Shown here piece after piece: positions 52,926-60,583 of a stretch of 64,000 nt of DNA. The notes beneath the pieces were generated by a model, which saw nothing but the letters and a program-made list of their open reading frames with translations, did no database searches and was not told the origin of the DNA. Position numbers and translations under genes: made by a program. The DNA comes from DAOTXR01 sp034435375 (GTDB taxonomy: Bacteria > Chloroflexota > Anaerolineae > Aggregatilineales > UBA3940): positions 1-64,000 of the forward strand of contig DAOTXR010000037.1 in the NCBI GenBank assembly GCA_034435375.1, read 5' to 3'. How positions within the stretch are numbered: position 1 is the stretch's first letter; each line of letters begins with the position of its first letter.

Positions 52926-53005
52926 GGCTCATGTCCGGGACAGGGGCATCGGGGCGATACACACTCTGGCAGGAGTGCCTGGCACCCTGGTTCTGAACAT
53001 GAGCC
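52926..53005 (-). terminator. Long hairpin between the lacI-type and aglE-like genes
   Basis: GGCTCATGT (52926-52934) pairs with ACATGAGCC (52997-53005), and the stem extends inward with wobbles to CAGGG/CCCTG, about 20 bp in all. It lies between the regulator stop and the binding-protein start. It could terminate or attenuate readthrough from the regulator gene. Confidence 0.5.
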
Positions 53006-53036
53006 ATCACCACTGTGGTGCTCGTGGGTTATCTCC

Positions 53037-54134
53037 TCAATCTGGTTGGTCTTCGGGGGTCACCTCCTTCTCCGGGTCGCCATGCTGGGTTTGGTAGGGA
53101 CCAGCCACAGCGCCCGATGACTCGCGTACGATCAACTCGGTCTCCAGCAAGATTTGGGTTTCAGCTACCTCGTTGCGCTCCGCGATCAGACGTCCCAGCA
53201 TCTGCCCGGCTCCCCAGCCAAGCCCATAGGCGGGCAGACGGATGGTCGTCAGGGGAGGATCGATATACTGGGCGAGTGGGATGTCGTCGAATCCGACCAG
53301 CGCGATATCGCCTGGTACGCGCAGCCTGGCGGCCTGGATCGCACTCAAGGCCCCTAGTGCGACCACATCGCTGGCGGCGAATACGGCAGTCGGAGGCGAA
53401 GCCAGGCCAAGCAGCGTATGCATGGCTAAAGCACCACTCTCATCGGTGAAGTCACCGTATTGAATCAACGACTCATCACAGGGGATTCCAGCCTCGTTGA
53501 GCGCCTGGCGGTAGCCCGCCAGGCGGTCACGGCTGGAGGTATAGGCAAGAGGGGCATTGGTGATGATGGCGATCCGCTGATGCCCCAGTTCAATCAGGTG
53601 CTGAACCGCCATCCAGGCTCCCCTCACATTGTCAACATCCACAAATGGGATGTCCGTGCCAGGAAGCTGGCCCATCATCACAATCGGAATATGTTCAGCA
53701 TGAATACGGGGAAGCTCTTCATCGTCCAGACGTGGCCCCGAGAGGAGGATGCCATCGGCGCGCCGGCTGCGGACAAGGTCACCATAACTGACCGACCGAT
53801 CCGCCGGATCGAGCGGCTCGACAAGCACATGGTAACCGTATCGCTTGACGGCATCCGATACCCCGCGTAGCACGGGGGCCAGGAAAGCATCGCTGAGGAC
53901 CTGATGCGGACTTTGTCTAAGCACCAGGGCGACCGTTCCTGCGCGGCGGCTGGCGAGGCTCTGGGCTGCCGTGTCTGGGACATAGTGGAGTCGTTGGGCG
54001 ATGTCCAGAATACGCTGACGTGTTTCTTGGCTGATGTTGATGCCGGGGACGTTGTTGAGAACGAAAGATACGGTTGTCCGCGAAACCCCAGCCGCTTCGG
54101 CGATCTGGCGCATCGTCACGCGCCTGTTTGACAC
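53037..54134 (-). CDS. LacI-family transcriptional regulator
   Basis: A 365-residue repressor. The N-terminal helix-turn-helix is VTMRQIAEAAGVSRTTVSFV and the hinge helix PDTAAQSLASRRAGTV. A periplasmic-binding-like ligand domain follows (GILLSGPRLDDEELPRIHA, FAASDVVALGALSAI, VGFDDIPLAQYIDPPLTTI). The start is GTG at 54134 with AAGGAGG 8 bases upstream. It heads the minus-strand sugar locus and has a consensus promoter followed by a LacI-type operator, so autoregulation and control of the downstream genes are likely. The effector is probably the imported glucoside. Confidence 0.92.
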   Translation of the reverse strand: MSNRRVTMRQIAEAAGVSRTTVSFVLNNVPGINISQETRQRILDIAQRLHYVPDTAAQSLASRRAGTVALVLRQSPHQVLSDAFLAPVLRGVSDAVKRYGYHVLVEPLDPADRSVSYGDLVRSRRADGILLSGPRLDDEELPRIHAEHIPIVMMGQLPGTDIPFVDVDNVRGAWMAVQHLIELGHQRIAIITNAPLAYTSSRDRLAGYRQALNEAGIPCDESLIQYGDFTDESGALAMHTLLGLASPPTAVFAASDVVALGALSAIQAARLRVPGDIALVGFDDIPLAQYIDPPLTTIRLPAYGLGWGAGQMLGRLIAERNEVAETQILLETELIVRESSGAVAGPYQTQHGDPEKEVTPEDQPD

Positions 54135-54173
54135 GAGACAACCTCCTTCCAATCCGGTGATCACGCGGGTTAG

Positions 54174-54185
54174 TAACGCGCGTTA
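54174..54185. promoter_or_regulatory. LacI-type operator
   Basis: TAACGCGCGTTA is a perfect 12-bp palindrome with central CG, typical of LacI-family sites. It lies just downstream of the -10 of the regulator promoter, at the expected transcription start, so binding would block transcription of the regulator and any readthrough into the ABC genes. Confidence 0.8.
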
Positions 54186-54187
54186 TC

Positions 54188-54217
54188 ATTATACAGCGGA
54201 TTCAGATGTGGTGTCAA
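54188..54217 (-). promoter_or_regulatory. Consensus promoter of the LacI-type regulator and sugar locus
   Basis: On the minus strand TTGACA (complement of 54212-54217) and TATAAT (complement of 54188-54193) match the sigma-70 consensus exactly with an 18-base spacer. The operator at 54174-54185 follows directly. Confidence 0.85.
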
Positions 54218-54460
54218 CCCAGGCGGAGGATGCAAAGATATGCTGCCTCGGGTGCAACAAACAAAAACGACGGATAATTCGAAACAGCCCAGAGGAACCC
54301 GAATTGAGGGGGAAATTGCGGAGGAACACTGACCGCCAGATCGCTGGCAGACCGGGTCAATGGCACCGCCAGCCTTCATCTCAGGAGGCCAATCTGCACT
54401 TTGCTCAAGCAAAAGCACCGGTCATCAACCAGGTCTTGTTTCATGGAAATGAGGGTTAGA

Positions 54461-54577
54461 CATTCAAGCAGGTCGAATGGTGGCATGAAGCCAGGCCTGG
54501 GATTTCACTCCTATCCCATCGTCTGGCGTACACTACAGGGCTATGAAATCATGTACATGATCAGAAAGGAACAGGCT
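54461..54577 (+). mobile_element. IS6-like transposase C-terminal remnant
   Basis: A plus-strand frame encodes KPGLGFHSYPIVW followed by RTLQGYEIMYMIRKEQ, which resembles the C-terminus of IS6/IS26-type DDE transposases (pattern kP.LGFkSf..a..TL.GyE.m.MIRKgQ). Nothing of the catalytic core is visible upstream. It directly precedes a 5'-truncated membrane-protein gene. Confidence 0.6.
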
Positions 54578-54617
54578 CTTTCTGAGCAGGCCGGACAGCC
54601 GGGCTTCGGCCTGGCCG

Positions 54618-55538
54618 GTGCTGCTCAGCCTGGTGATTCTGGCCGACCTGTTCCCGCTGACCTTCCAGTCGCCCGGCTACCTGTCAGAGCAGACCTATCT
54701 GCACAACCGTGACGCCGCATACCAGATCGTCCGGGAGCAGGTGACATCATCTGGCCGGGTGCTTGACCTGGACATTGGCAATGCCAACTTTCAGTCGGTG
54801 ATTGAAACTGGCACAAACTGTCTGGCCTGTGGTGGGCATGAACTGATACAGGCGCAGGTGGGGGACTTCGCCTTCTGGCTGCGGGGAGAGGTGCGGGATG
54901 GGCAGCCTGCCGTCTCCGATGCTGCGCTGAATGGTCTCTATCTGGCGGATGTATCTCACGTGATTGGTGATCCGTTCTTTGACAACCCCTGGGTGATCCT
55001 GCCTGCCGGTGACTCACAGGCCGGACTGATGGCCTTCCCCCATTCCCCACTGGTGATCGCCGGCAGCACTACAGTAGATCCTCGTGCATCCTATGAGGCG
55101 ATCCTGGGTGATCTGTCCATCGACACTGCCGCGCGGCGTGTGGACGTGATTCCGCTGCGGGAAGCCCTGCCCACACCGGACTGGGCAAATGGTGCGGAAA
55201 CCGCCGACATCACCCTGATTGACCATCAGGAAGGCCTGAGCACGTATACGGTTGACTTCGAACTGACCGCCCCGGCATTTGTCCACGTTGCCTATGCCTA
55301 CTGGCCTCAGCTTCGCGTTGAAGTGGATGGGGAAGCAGTGCCCTTCACCGAGACGGTGTTTGGCACAATCGGTCTGTGGGTGCCGGCAGGCGATCACCAT
55401 CTTGAAATCATCCCGCGCCTGACCCCGCTTCAGCGCTGGCTGACCGTTCTGTCACTTGTCCTGCTGGCTGTGCTGCTGATCGCGCTTGTCATTCCTGAAC
55501 GGGGCAGGGAACCGGCTGAGGGGGAGTCAGCACGCTGA
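54618..55538 (+). CDS. 5'-truncated YfhO-like membrane protein (C-terminal part)
   Basis: A 306-codon frame from GTG (54618) with a hydrophobic start (LLSLVILADLFPL), a long soluble domain, and a C-terminal helix (about 272-295). The last third (YTVDFELTAPAFVHVAYAYW, then LWVPAGDHHLEI) resembles the beta-sandwich and final helix of YfhO-type or GT39/GT87-like multi-helix membrane proteins, which have many N-terminal helices that are missing here. The frame opens only about 100 bases upstream, right after an IS6-like remnant. It is probably a gene fragment rather than a complete gene; no ribosome-binding site is seen. Confidence 0.5.
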   Translation: MLLSLVILADLFPLTFQSPGYLSEQTYLHNRDAAYQIVREQVTSSGRVLDLDIGNANFQSVIETGTNCLACGGHELIQAQVGDFAFWLRGEVRDGQPAVSDAALNGLYLADVSHVIGDPFFDNPWVILPAGDSQAGLMAFPHSPLVIAGSTTVDPRASYEAILGDLSIDTAARRVDVIPLREALPTPDWANGAETADITLIDHQEGLSTYTVDFELTAPAFVHVAYAYWPQLRVEVDGEAVPFTETVFGTIGLWVPAGDHHLEIIPRLTPLQRWLTVLSLVLLAVLLIALVIPERGREPAEGESAR

Positions 55539-55659
55539 GTGCCCGTGAACATCGCTGCGTTTTGGTATGGCAGCCTGTTTAATGCTATCACATTCCCTGG
55601 GTGGTTCGGTTTCCGACCACCGGCATTCAGCATGATTCCCAGATTCCTGTCACGGAGAT

Positions 55660-55815
55660 CACATGCGTACGCTCGACGACCACCTCCCAGCCGACGATGC
55701 CGGAAGTTCAGCCCGTCTACATCCATCTGGATGGCCTTGCGCCGGGTGGCCTCGTCATACCCCCGCTGGCTCGGTTCCGGCATGTACTTCCACTACCCGG
55801 TTCCCGATCCACTCC
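55660..55815 (-). mobile_element. IS1-like element remnant (left end and HTH segment)
   Basis: On the minus strand the sequence starts with GGAGTGGATCGGGAACCGGG, close to the end of the remnant near 58565 (GGAGTGGATAAGGAACCGGG). It then jumps to KYMPEPSQRGYDEATRRKAI and QMDVDGLNFR, the start of an IS1-type InsA helix-turn-helix, after which the frame is lost. The zinc-finger part is deleted. Its outer end abuts a truncated phosphatase pseudogene. Confidence 0.65.
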
Positions 55816-55817
55816 CG

Positions 55818-56111
55818 GGGCTGTTTGCAGGTGACATTGCCATCCGCTATCCTATGGGATGGGAGAGTCGTTAGCAAGACCCAGTTCATGCCCGACGGCC
55901 CGGAGGAGAAACCGCCACCGAGGGTGCAGCTCGTGTCCGGGCTGCTGCCAACGACATCAGAGAGCACGCTGGTGGAATGGTGCTGGTGGTCTCCCATGGC
56001 CTCGCATTGGCTACACTACACCGCCGGGCGTCAGGTCTCCCGTTTGAGCATGCCTATTGCCTAGTTCCGGCTAATGGTCGCCTTGAGATGATCTCATGGC
56101 CTTCCGATTGA
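55818..56111 (+). pseudogene. Truncated histidine phosphatase pseudogene
   Basis: One frame from about 55818 to TGA at 56109-56111 encodes the C-terminal half of a phosphoglycerate-mutase-type phosphatase: GDIAIRYPMGWESR, an in-frame TAG at 55872-55874, then DPVHARRPGGETATEGAARV and GMVLVVSHGLALATL. It is clearly related to the phosphatase at 41391-41957 (GHDIAAAYPEAWEER, DPVYARPPGGETVAEVAARV, VLIVSHGLALATL). The N-terminal RHG motif is missing, cut off where the IS1-like remnant begins. Its end overlaps the first possible start of the transporter gene. Confidence 0.82.
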
Positions 56112-56143
56112 GAGTCCCGAAGGAGAGGAGCAAGCACGCAACA

Positions 56144-57871
56144 ATGCAAACCCCTCAATGGAAGAGTCCGCTCTCTACCCGGAGTTTCGTACCGTACCTT
56201 TACCTGGCCCTGATCGTGGGGTTATGGCTGGTGACAGCATCCAGGCCGCCGGAAGCAGCCATCGCCGCCGGGCGAGGCGTGGCAGGGCGTGTGATTGACA
56301 ACCAGGGCGAACCGGTTGGCGACGCGGTTCTCAGGCTGTACCTCAACGAAGAAACTGAGCCTGCCGCCGAGACCCACAGCCAGCCAGATGGCGCTTACCT
56401 GCTGGCGCTGCAAGAGGATGCGCCGGCATCCAGCGTCCGTGTTGAGGCCGAGCGGCCTCACTTTGAGACTTACACTTGGATACCCAGTCAAGAGGACCTG
56501 GAGACTCTTCTTGAGGAAGGGTCGTTTGTCACCCATGACATCGTACTTGAGCGAAGAATTGTTGCCAGTTTCTGGATCGTCACGGCGATCTTTCTCGGAA
56601 TGCTGGTGGTCATCGCCACCGAACGCCTCCACAACACGCTGGCGGCGCTGTTAGCTCTGGTGCTGATTTTCGGCGTCAGTCTGTTGGGTGGCTCGTTCAG
56701 CCCGGACCTTTCCATCTTCACCTTTGAGCAGGCGCTTGAGCACGTGGACTTTGAAGTGATCTTCCTGCTCTTAGGGATGATGATTGTGATTGGTGTGATC
56801 GAAGAGACGGGCATTTTTCAATGGCTCGCCTACCAGGCTTACCGGCTCTCACGCGGGAAGGTCTGGCTGCTGGTAATCATCCTGATGAGCATCACTGCCA
56901 CAACATCGGCCCTGCTCGATAACGTCACCACCATGCTGCTGATTACACCTATCGCTCTGGAGATTGCGCTGGCCGCAGGCATCAACCCGCTTTCCCTGGT
57001 GCTACCCTCGTTGCTGGCAGCCAACGTGGGTGGGCTTGCCACATTGATCGGAACGCCTGTGAACATCATGATCGGGTCATTTGTTGGCCTGAGCTTCAAT
57101 GACTTTGTGCTTAACCTAACCCCCGGCGTGATCGCTGCCCTGGTGGGCCTGATGTTGTTCATCCAGCTTCGCTACTGGAAGGAGTACCGCACACATGGCG
57201 CCGGACTGTCGCCGGTGTTGATGAAGCAGCTTGAGGAAAACGGACGGATACGCGACCCGAACAAGCTTCGCAAGGCAGGCGTTGTATTTGGCGCGCTGCT
57301 GGTCCTGTTCGTCTTTGGCGAGCAGTTCCATCTTTCCCCTGCGATAGCCGCGCTTGCCGGCGCAGTGGCGATGCTTCTGTGGGTGCATCCCGACATTCAC
57401 GAGATGATGAGCGTAGTAGACTGGACAACTCTGGTCTTCTTCATTGGCCTTTTTGTTGTGGTTGGAGCCGTGCAGGAGGTCGGGCTGCTGGCCCTGACTG
57501 CCGACTGGATTGGCCGCGCAGTGGGTGGGAATCTGCTGGCAGCGCTGCTGACGATTGTGTGGGTGGCTGCGCTGCTCTCCGGCGTGGTAGACAACATCCC
57601 CTTCGCGGCAGCGATGCTGCCGGTCGTCAAGTTCCTGACGCGGATAGTCCCCGGCGCAGGGAACCACGCCCTGTACTACGGGCTGGCAATTGGCGCCGAT
57701 CTCGGCGGGAACTCTTCGTTAATCGGCTCATCTGCAAACCTGGTGGTTGCCGGCATCACCGAGCGGGCAGGATATAAAGTCACGTTTCGCAAATTCCTGA
57801 AGATTGGACTCCCGGCTACAGCAATTACCACAGCCATTGGTTGCCTGTGGCTGATCATTCGCTTTCTGTAG
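56144..57871 (+). CDS. ArsB/SLC13-type anion transporter with extracytoplasmic carboxypeptidase-regulatory-like domain
   Basis: An approximately 575-residue membrane protein. Helix 1 (YLYLALIVGLWLV) is followed by a beta-sandwich of about 75 residues (GVAGRVIDNQGEPVGDAVLR, then QPDGAYLLALQEDAP) like the CarboxypepD_reg/CNA-B fold, which would lie outside the cell. The ion-transporter core has about eleven helices with the repeated TTSALLDNVTTMLLITPIA and NVGGLATLIGTPVNIMI blocks and their C-terminal counterparts (GVVDNIPFAAAMLP, GADLGGNSSLIGSSANLV). ATG at 56144 follows AGGAGAGGAG by 13 bases; an earlier ATG at 56096 lies inside the phosphatase pseudogene. A universal stress protein gene follows by 12 bases. 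Substrate unknown. Confidence 0.8.
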   Translation: MQTPQWKSPLSTRSFVPYLYLALIVGLWLVTASRPPEAAIAAGRGVAGRVIDNQGEPVGDAVLRLYLNEETEPAAETHSQPDGAYLLALQEDAPASSVRVEAERPHFETYTWIPSQEDLETLLEEGSFVTHDIVLERRIVASFWIVTAIFLGMLVVIATERLHNTLAALLALVLIFGVSLLGGSFSPDLSIFTFEQALEHVDFEVIFLLLGMMIVIGVIEETGIFQWLAYQAYRLSRGKVWLLVIILMSITATTSALLDNVTTMLLITPIALEIALAAGINPLSLVLPSLLAANVGGLATLIGTPVNIMIGSFVGLSFNDFVLNLTPGVIAALVGLMLFIQLRYWKEYRTHGAGLSPVLMKQLEENGRIRDPNKLRKAGVVFGALLVLFVFGEQFHLSPAIAALAGAVAMLLWVHPDIHEMMSVVDWTTLVFFIGLFVVVGAVQEVGLLALTADWIGRAVGGNLLAALLTIVWVAALLSGVVDNIPFAAAMLPVVKFLTRIVPGAGNHALYYGLAIGADLGGNSSLIGSSANLVVAGITERAGYKVTFRKFLKIGLPATAITTAIGCLWLIIRFL

Positions 57872-57883
57872 GGGGCGCTTGTG

Positions 57884-58318
57884 ATGGGCAAGATACTCTG
57901 TGCGACGCGCGGCGGGGAGGCCAGCATCCAGGCTCAAGAGGCTGCTGTTGTTAGAGCCAAGGAGTCTGGCGATGAGTTGGTCTTCCTCTACATCTATGAT
58001 GTGGAATTCCTGGCCTATGCGAAATACGCACTGCGTTCTGATGTGGTATCGGACGAACTGGACCGAATGGCCGAGTTCTTGATGACGATGGCTGTTGAGC
58101 GGGCTACAAAGCAGGGAGTTCAAGCTCGCTACGTGATCCGCCAGGGCGAGTTCGAGGCCGAGTTGGCAGCGGCTGCACAGGAAGAACAAGCGTCCCTTGT
58201 TGTCTTGGGGCATCCCGGCGAGGAAGGGAGCACATTCGAGCTTGGCCACCTGCGAGAACTGATCGGAAGGCTGCAAGCAGAAACTGGTATCCCCTTTTGT
58301 ATATTGCCTGAGCAGTAG
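57884..58318 (+). CDS. Universal stress protein (UspA family)
   Basis: A 144-residue single UspA domain: KILCATRGGEASIQAQEAAV at strand 1, ELVFLYIYDV at strand 2, and VVLGHPGEEGSTFELGHLRE near the ATP-loop position. The classic G-x2-G-x9-G-S/T pattern is altered, so nucleotide binding is uncertain. GTG at 57881 directly precedes the ATG. It follows the anion transporter by 12 bases; Usp proteins encoded with transporters often gate or regulate them (inference). Confidence 0.82.
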   Translation: MGKILCATRGGEASIQAQEAAVVRAKESGDELVFLYIYDVEFLAYAKYALRSDVVSDELDRMAEFLMTMAVERATKQGVQARYVIRQGEFEAELAAAAQEEQASLVVLGHPGEEGSTFELGHLRELIGRLQAETGIPFCILPEQ

Positions 58319-58408
58319 ATGGAAACAACCACTGACTGCTGCTTGTGAACGCCCTTCTTCCGAACTGGACGTATACTTGAGGGTGCTGCACAGGCCGATT
58401 CAAGTGGG

Positions 58409-58565
58409 CTACCCCGCCGGCGTGTACTTCCGCCCACACCCCTGGCACAGATACCGCTGGCTGCCTGATGGGTTGCGCCCGACTTTGACCTGCTGTTCTG
58501 TACTTTGACAAGGGGACATGTGTTCATGCCCCTATTTTACCTATACCCGGTTCCTTATCCACTCC
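58409..58565 (-). mobile_element. IS1-like element remnant (left end and zinc-finger segment)
   Basis: On the minus strand GGAGTGGATAAGGAACCGGG (from 58565) leads to ATG at 58527, then MNTCPL, a frameshift, and QRYLCQGCGRKYTPA up to a stop at 58409. This is the N-terminal zinc finger of an IS1-type InsA protein. The remaining transposase is absent. The same terminal sequence occurs in the remnants at 55660-55815 and 38697-39045. The adjoining 58319-58408 and 58566-58672 hold nothing I recognise. Confidence 0.65.
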
Positions 58566-58672
58566 GGCTATCTGTGCTGTTCGCATCCCTCAGCCACACG
58601 TGCTAAAGTTTCCGGCAGAGGTTGCGCCGAGATGGGTGCATTTCAATCGAACGCACAGCAACGGAGCCAGCC

Positions 58673-59641
58673 ATGAAGTTCAAAACTTTGTCAGGACACG
58701 CTTGGCAGCTGATCTGGCGTAGCAAGTTCCTGATCGCGCTGGGGATCGTGATGGCTGGCGCAGGCATCAGCCCAGACGGCAGTCTGGCTCGGCTGGCCTT
58801 CAGCGCAGCAGAGGCCCTACAGTGGTTATTTGGGGGTCACTCTCCCGTGCAACCCACGACGGAAACTGCTCCATCCCTCATCCTCATTCCAGCCCAGCAA
58901 GTGGCAGCCGCGTCGGGGGACCGCTTTGAGACAGTGCTGGCTGTCACTATTGGCGCGGTCTCAGTGCTGCTGGGCGCGGGGCTGCTGATGGCGATAGCGG
59001 TGGCAGTGGTGGCACGCCTAGCCGCCGGGGGCTTGATCGCAGCGGTTGGCCAGCCGGAGGAACCAGGCATGGTTCATCCGCGTGTCGCTCTACACTCTGC
59101 CTGGTTGCGCGCCCTGCGGCTGATCGTGATTGTCTCGATCCCGCCCATCCCGATCACTGTGGGCGGGATCGTCACGCTGGTGGCGGTGGGTGTCAACCTC
59201 TATGCCGCTGGTGCGGTCGGTGACCTGGCGACGATCCGGTCGGCGCTGCGCGCCAGCCCTAGCCTGCTCACGGTCCTCGGCGTGCTGAACACGATTTTGT
59301 TGGTCGCCACGCTAGGGCTGGCCGTGGTGCAGATTTTCGCCGATCGGGCCTGCCTGCTCGAGGACAGGCGCCCACTTGACTCATTCCGCCGGGGCTGGCA
59401 GGTGATGCACGCCCACTCCGGCCCAGTCGCAGGGCTGCTGGCCGTGCAAGTCGCGTCTGGTGCAGTGCTCAGTCTGTTGCTCAGCCCACCAGGGGTACTG
59501 CTGCCCGTGACCTGTGTGTTGCGGCCCGTGCGCTGGGCAGTCACAGGGTTGGCATTGGCCTTCTTCTCGACGCTGTGGACGCTGTTATGGCGTGCCTGGA
59601 CACAAGAAGATAAGGAGGCACGCTTGACATCAGCGCTGTGA
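58673..59641 (+). CDS. Polytopic membrane protein of unknown function
   Basis: A 322-residue protein with about six hydrophobic segments (near 20-40, 85-120, 145-185, 210-235, 255-280 and 285-305) and cytoplasmic patches such as DRACLLEDRRPLDSFRRGW. The latter recalls the conserved motif of DUF7544/glycerophosphoryl-diester-phosphodiesterase-associated membrane domains (SWQLLRGNFG type). That resemblance is weak. ACGGAG precedes the ATG at 58673. The TauE-like gene follows on the same strand. Confidence 0.65.
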   Translation: MKFKTLSGHAWQLIWRSKFLIALGIVMAGAGISPDGSLARLAFSAAEALQWLFGGHSPVQPTTETAPSLILIPAQQVAAASGDRFETVLAVTIGAVSVLLGAGLLMAIAVAVVARLAAGGLIAAVGQPEEPGMVHPRVALHSAWLRALRLIVIVSIPPIPITVGGIVTLVAVGVNLYAAGAVGDLATIRSALRASPSLLTVLGVLNTILLVATLGLAVVQIFADRACLLEDRRPLDSFRRGWQVMHAHSGPVAGLLAVQVASGAVLSLLLSPPGVLLPVTCVLRPVRWAVTGLALAFFSTLWTLLWRAWTQEDKEARLTSAL

Positions 59642-59739
59642 AAGCTCATGACATCCCGATGTGGTCCGTCATTTACACGGGCAGGGTTCTGTGGCATCCT
59701 ATATGTATGTTCCCACCACGTAAGCAGGAGCAGCCTCAC

Positions 59740-60492
59740 ATGGTTCTCACCGTTCTCCTCTACCTTCTGATCGGGTTCCTGGCGCAGATCATCGACGGCG
59801 CGTTGGGCATGGCGTACGGAGTTAGCGCCACCACTTTCCTGCTGAGCATCGGAGTCTCACCCGCCGCCGCCAGCGCCAGCGTCCACACCGCCGAGATGTT
59901 CACCACGGCTGTGTCCGGATTCTCGCATCTCAAAATGGGCAACGTGAACAGGCAGTTAGTCACCTCGCTGGTTCTCCCTGGCATATTGGGAGGGGTAACT
60001 GGGGCCTACATCCTGACCACAGTGCCCACCCAGATCATCAAGCCTCTGGTGTCGGCCTACCTGCTGATTATGGGTGTTGTGATCCTGGTCAAGGCCTTCC
60101 GCCAAGCAACGCCAGCTGAAACTGCCCCCAAACCGTTATTTTTGGCCCTGGTAGGTGGATTTCTGGATGCCATCGGTGGAGGAGGCTGGGGTCCCATCGT
60201 CACCACAACCCTGGTTGCCAGAGGGCATCACCCACGCTTCACCATCGGTTCGGTCAACACAGCGGAATTTTTCGTCACTACGGCTGAAGCGGCCACGTTT
60301 ATCGTCACCATCGGTTCGACACTTCTGGAAAATTGGCAACCTATCGCAGGGCTGCTGTTGGGGGGTGTGCTAGCTGCTCCGCTGGCAGCCTACGTGTGTA
60401 AGAAGCTGCCGACCAAGACACTGATGATCCTCGTCGGCGCGTTGATCGTCATCCTAAGCATTCGCACCATCTACCTGGCATTCACCGGATAA
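59740..60492 (+). CDS. TauE/SafE-family sulfite or organic anion exporter
   Basis: A 250-residue membrane protein with about eight helices in two homologous halves. The first half has IDGALGMAYGVSATTFLL, the second LVGGFLDAIGGGGWGPIVTT, the paired Gly-rich motifs of the TauE/SafE (DUF81) family. Members export sulfite, sulfoacetate or related anions or import them with protons. AGGAG lies about 10 bases before the ATG at 59740; an earlier in-frame ATG (59707) is possible. Neighbours do not reveal the substrate. Confidence 0.87.
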   Translation: MVLTVLLYLLIGFLAQIIDGALGMAYGVSATTFLLSIGVSPAAASASVHTAEMFTTAVSGFSHLKMGNVNRQLVTSLVLPGILGGVTGAYILTTVPTQIIKPLVSAYLLIMGVVILVKAFRQATPAETAPKPLFLALVGGFLDAIGGGGWGPIVTTTLVARGHHPRFTIGSVNTAEFFVTTAEAATFIVTIGSTLLENWQPIAGLLLGGVLAAPLAAYVCKKLPTKTLMILVGALIVILSIRTIYLAFTG

Positions 60493-60533
60493 TGGAATCG
60501 GATTCCGCCCACCGCAGCCTAGCGACCGCCACC

Positions 60534-60562
60534 TTGCGTGTCCTCTGCCTCTGGCCCATAAT
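60534..60562 (+). promoter_or_regulatory. Predicted promoter of the secreted glycoside hydrolase gene
   Basis: TTGCGT (60534-60539) and CATAAT (60557-60562) are 17 bases apart, with the start codon at 60584, so the leader would be short (about 15 bases). GATAGGAAG provides a ribosome-binding site. Confidence 0.5.
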
Positions 60563-60583
60563 CACTGCCAGATAGGAAGCAAT

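Noticed and set aside
56096..56143. Earlier ATG start for the anion transporter
   Set aside because: It lies inside the phosphatase pseudogene and adds a polar stretch before helix 1; the ATG at 56144 follows a strong AGGAGAGGAG.
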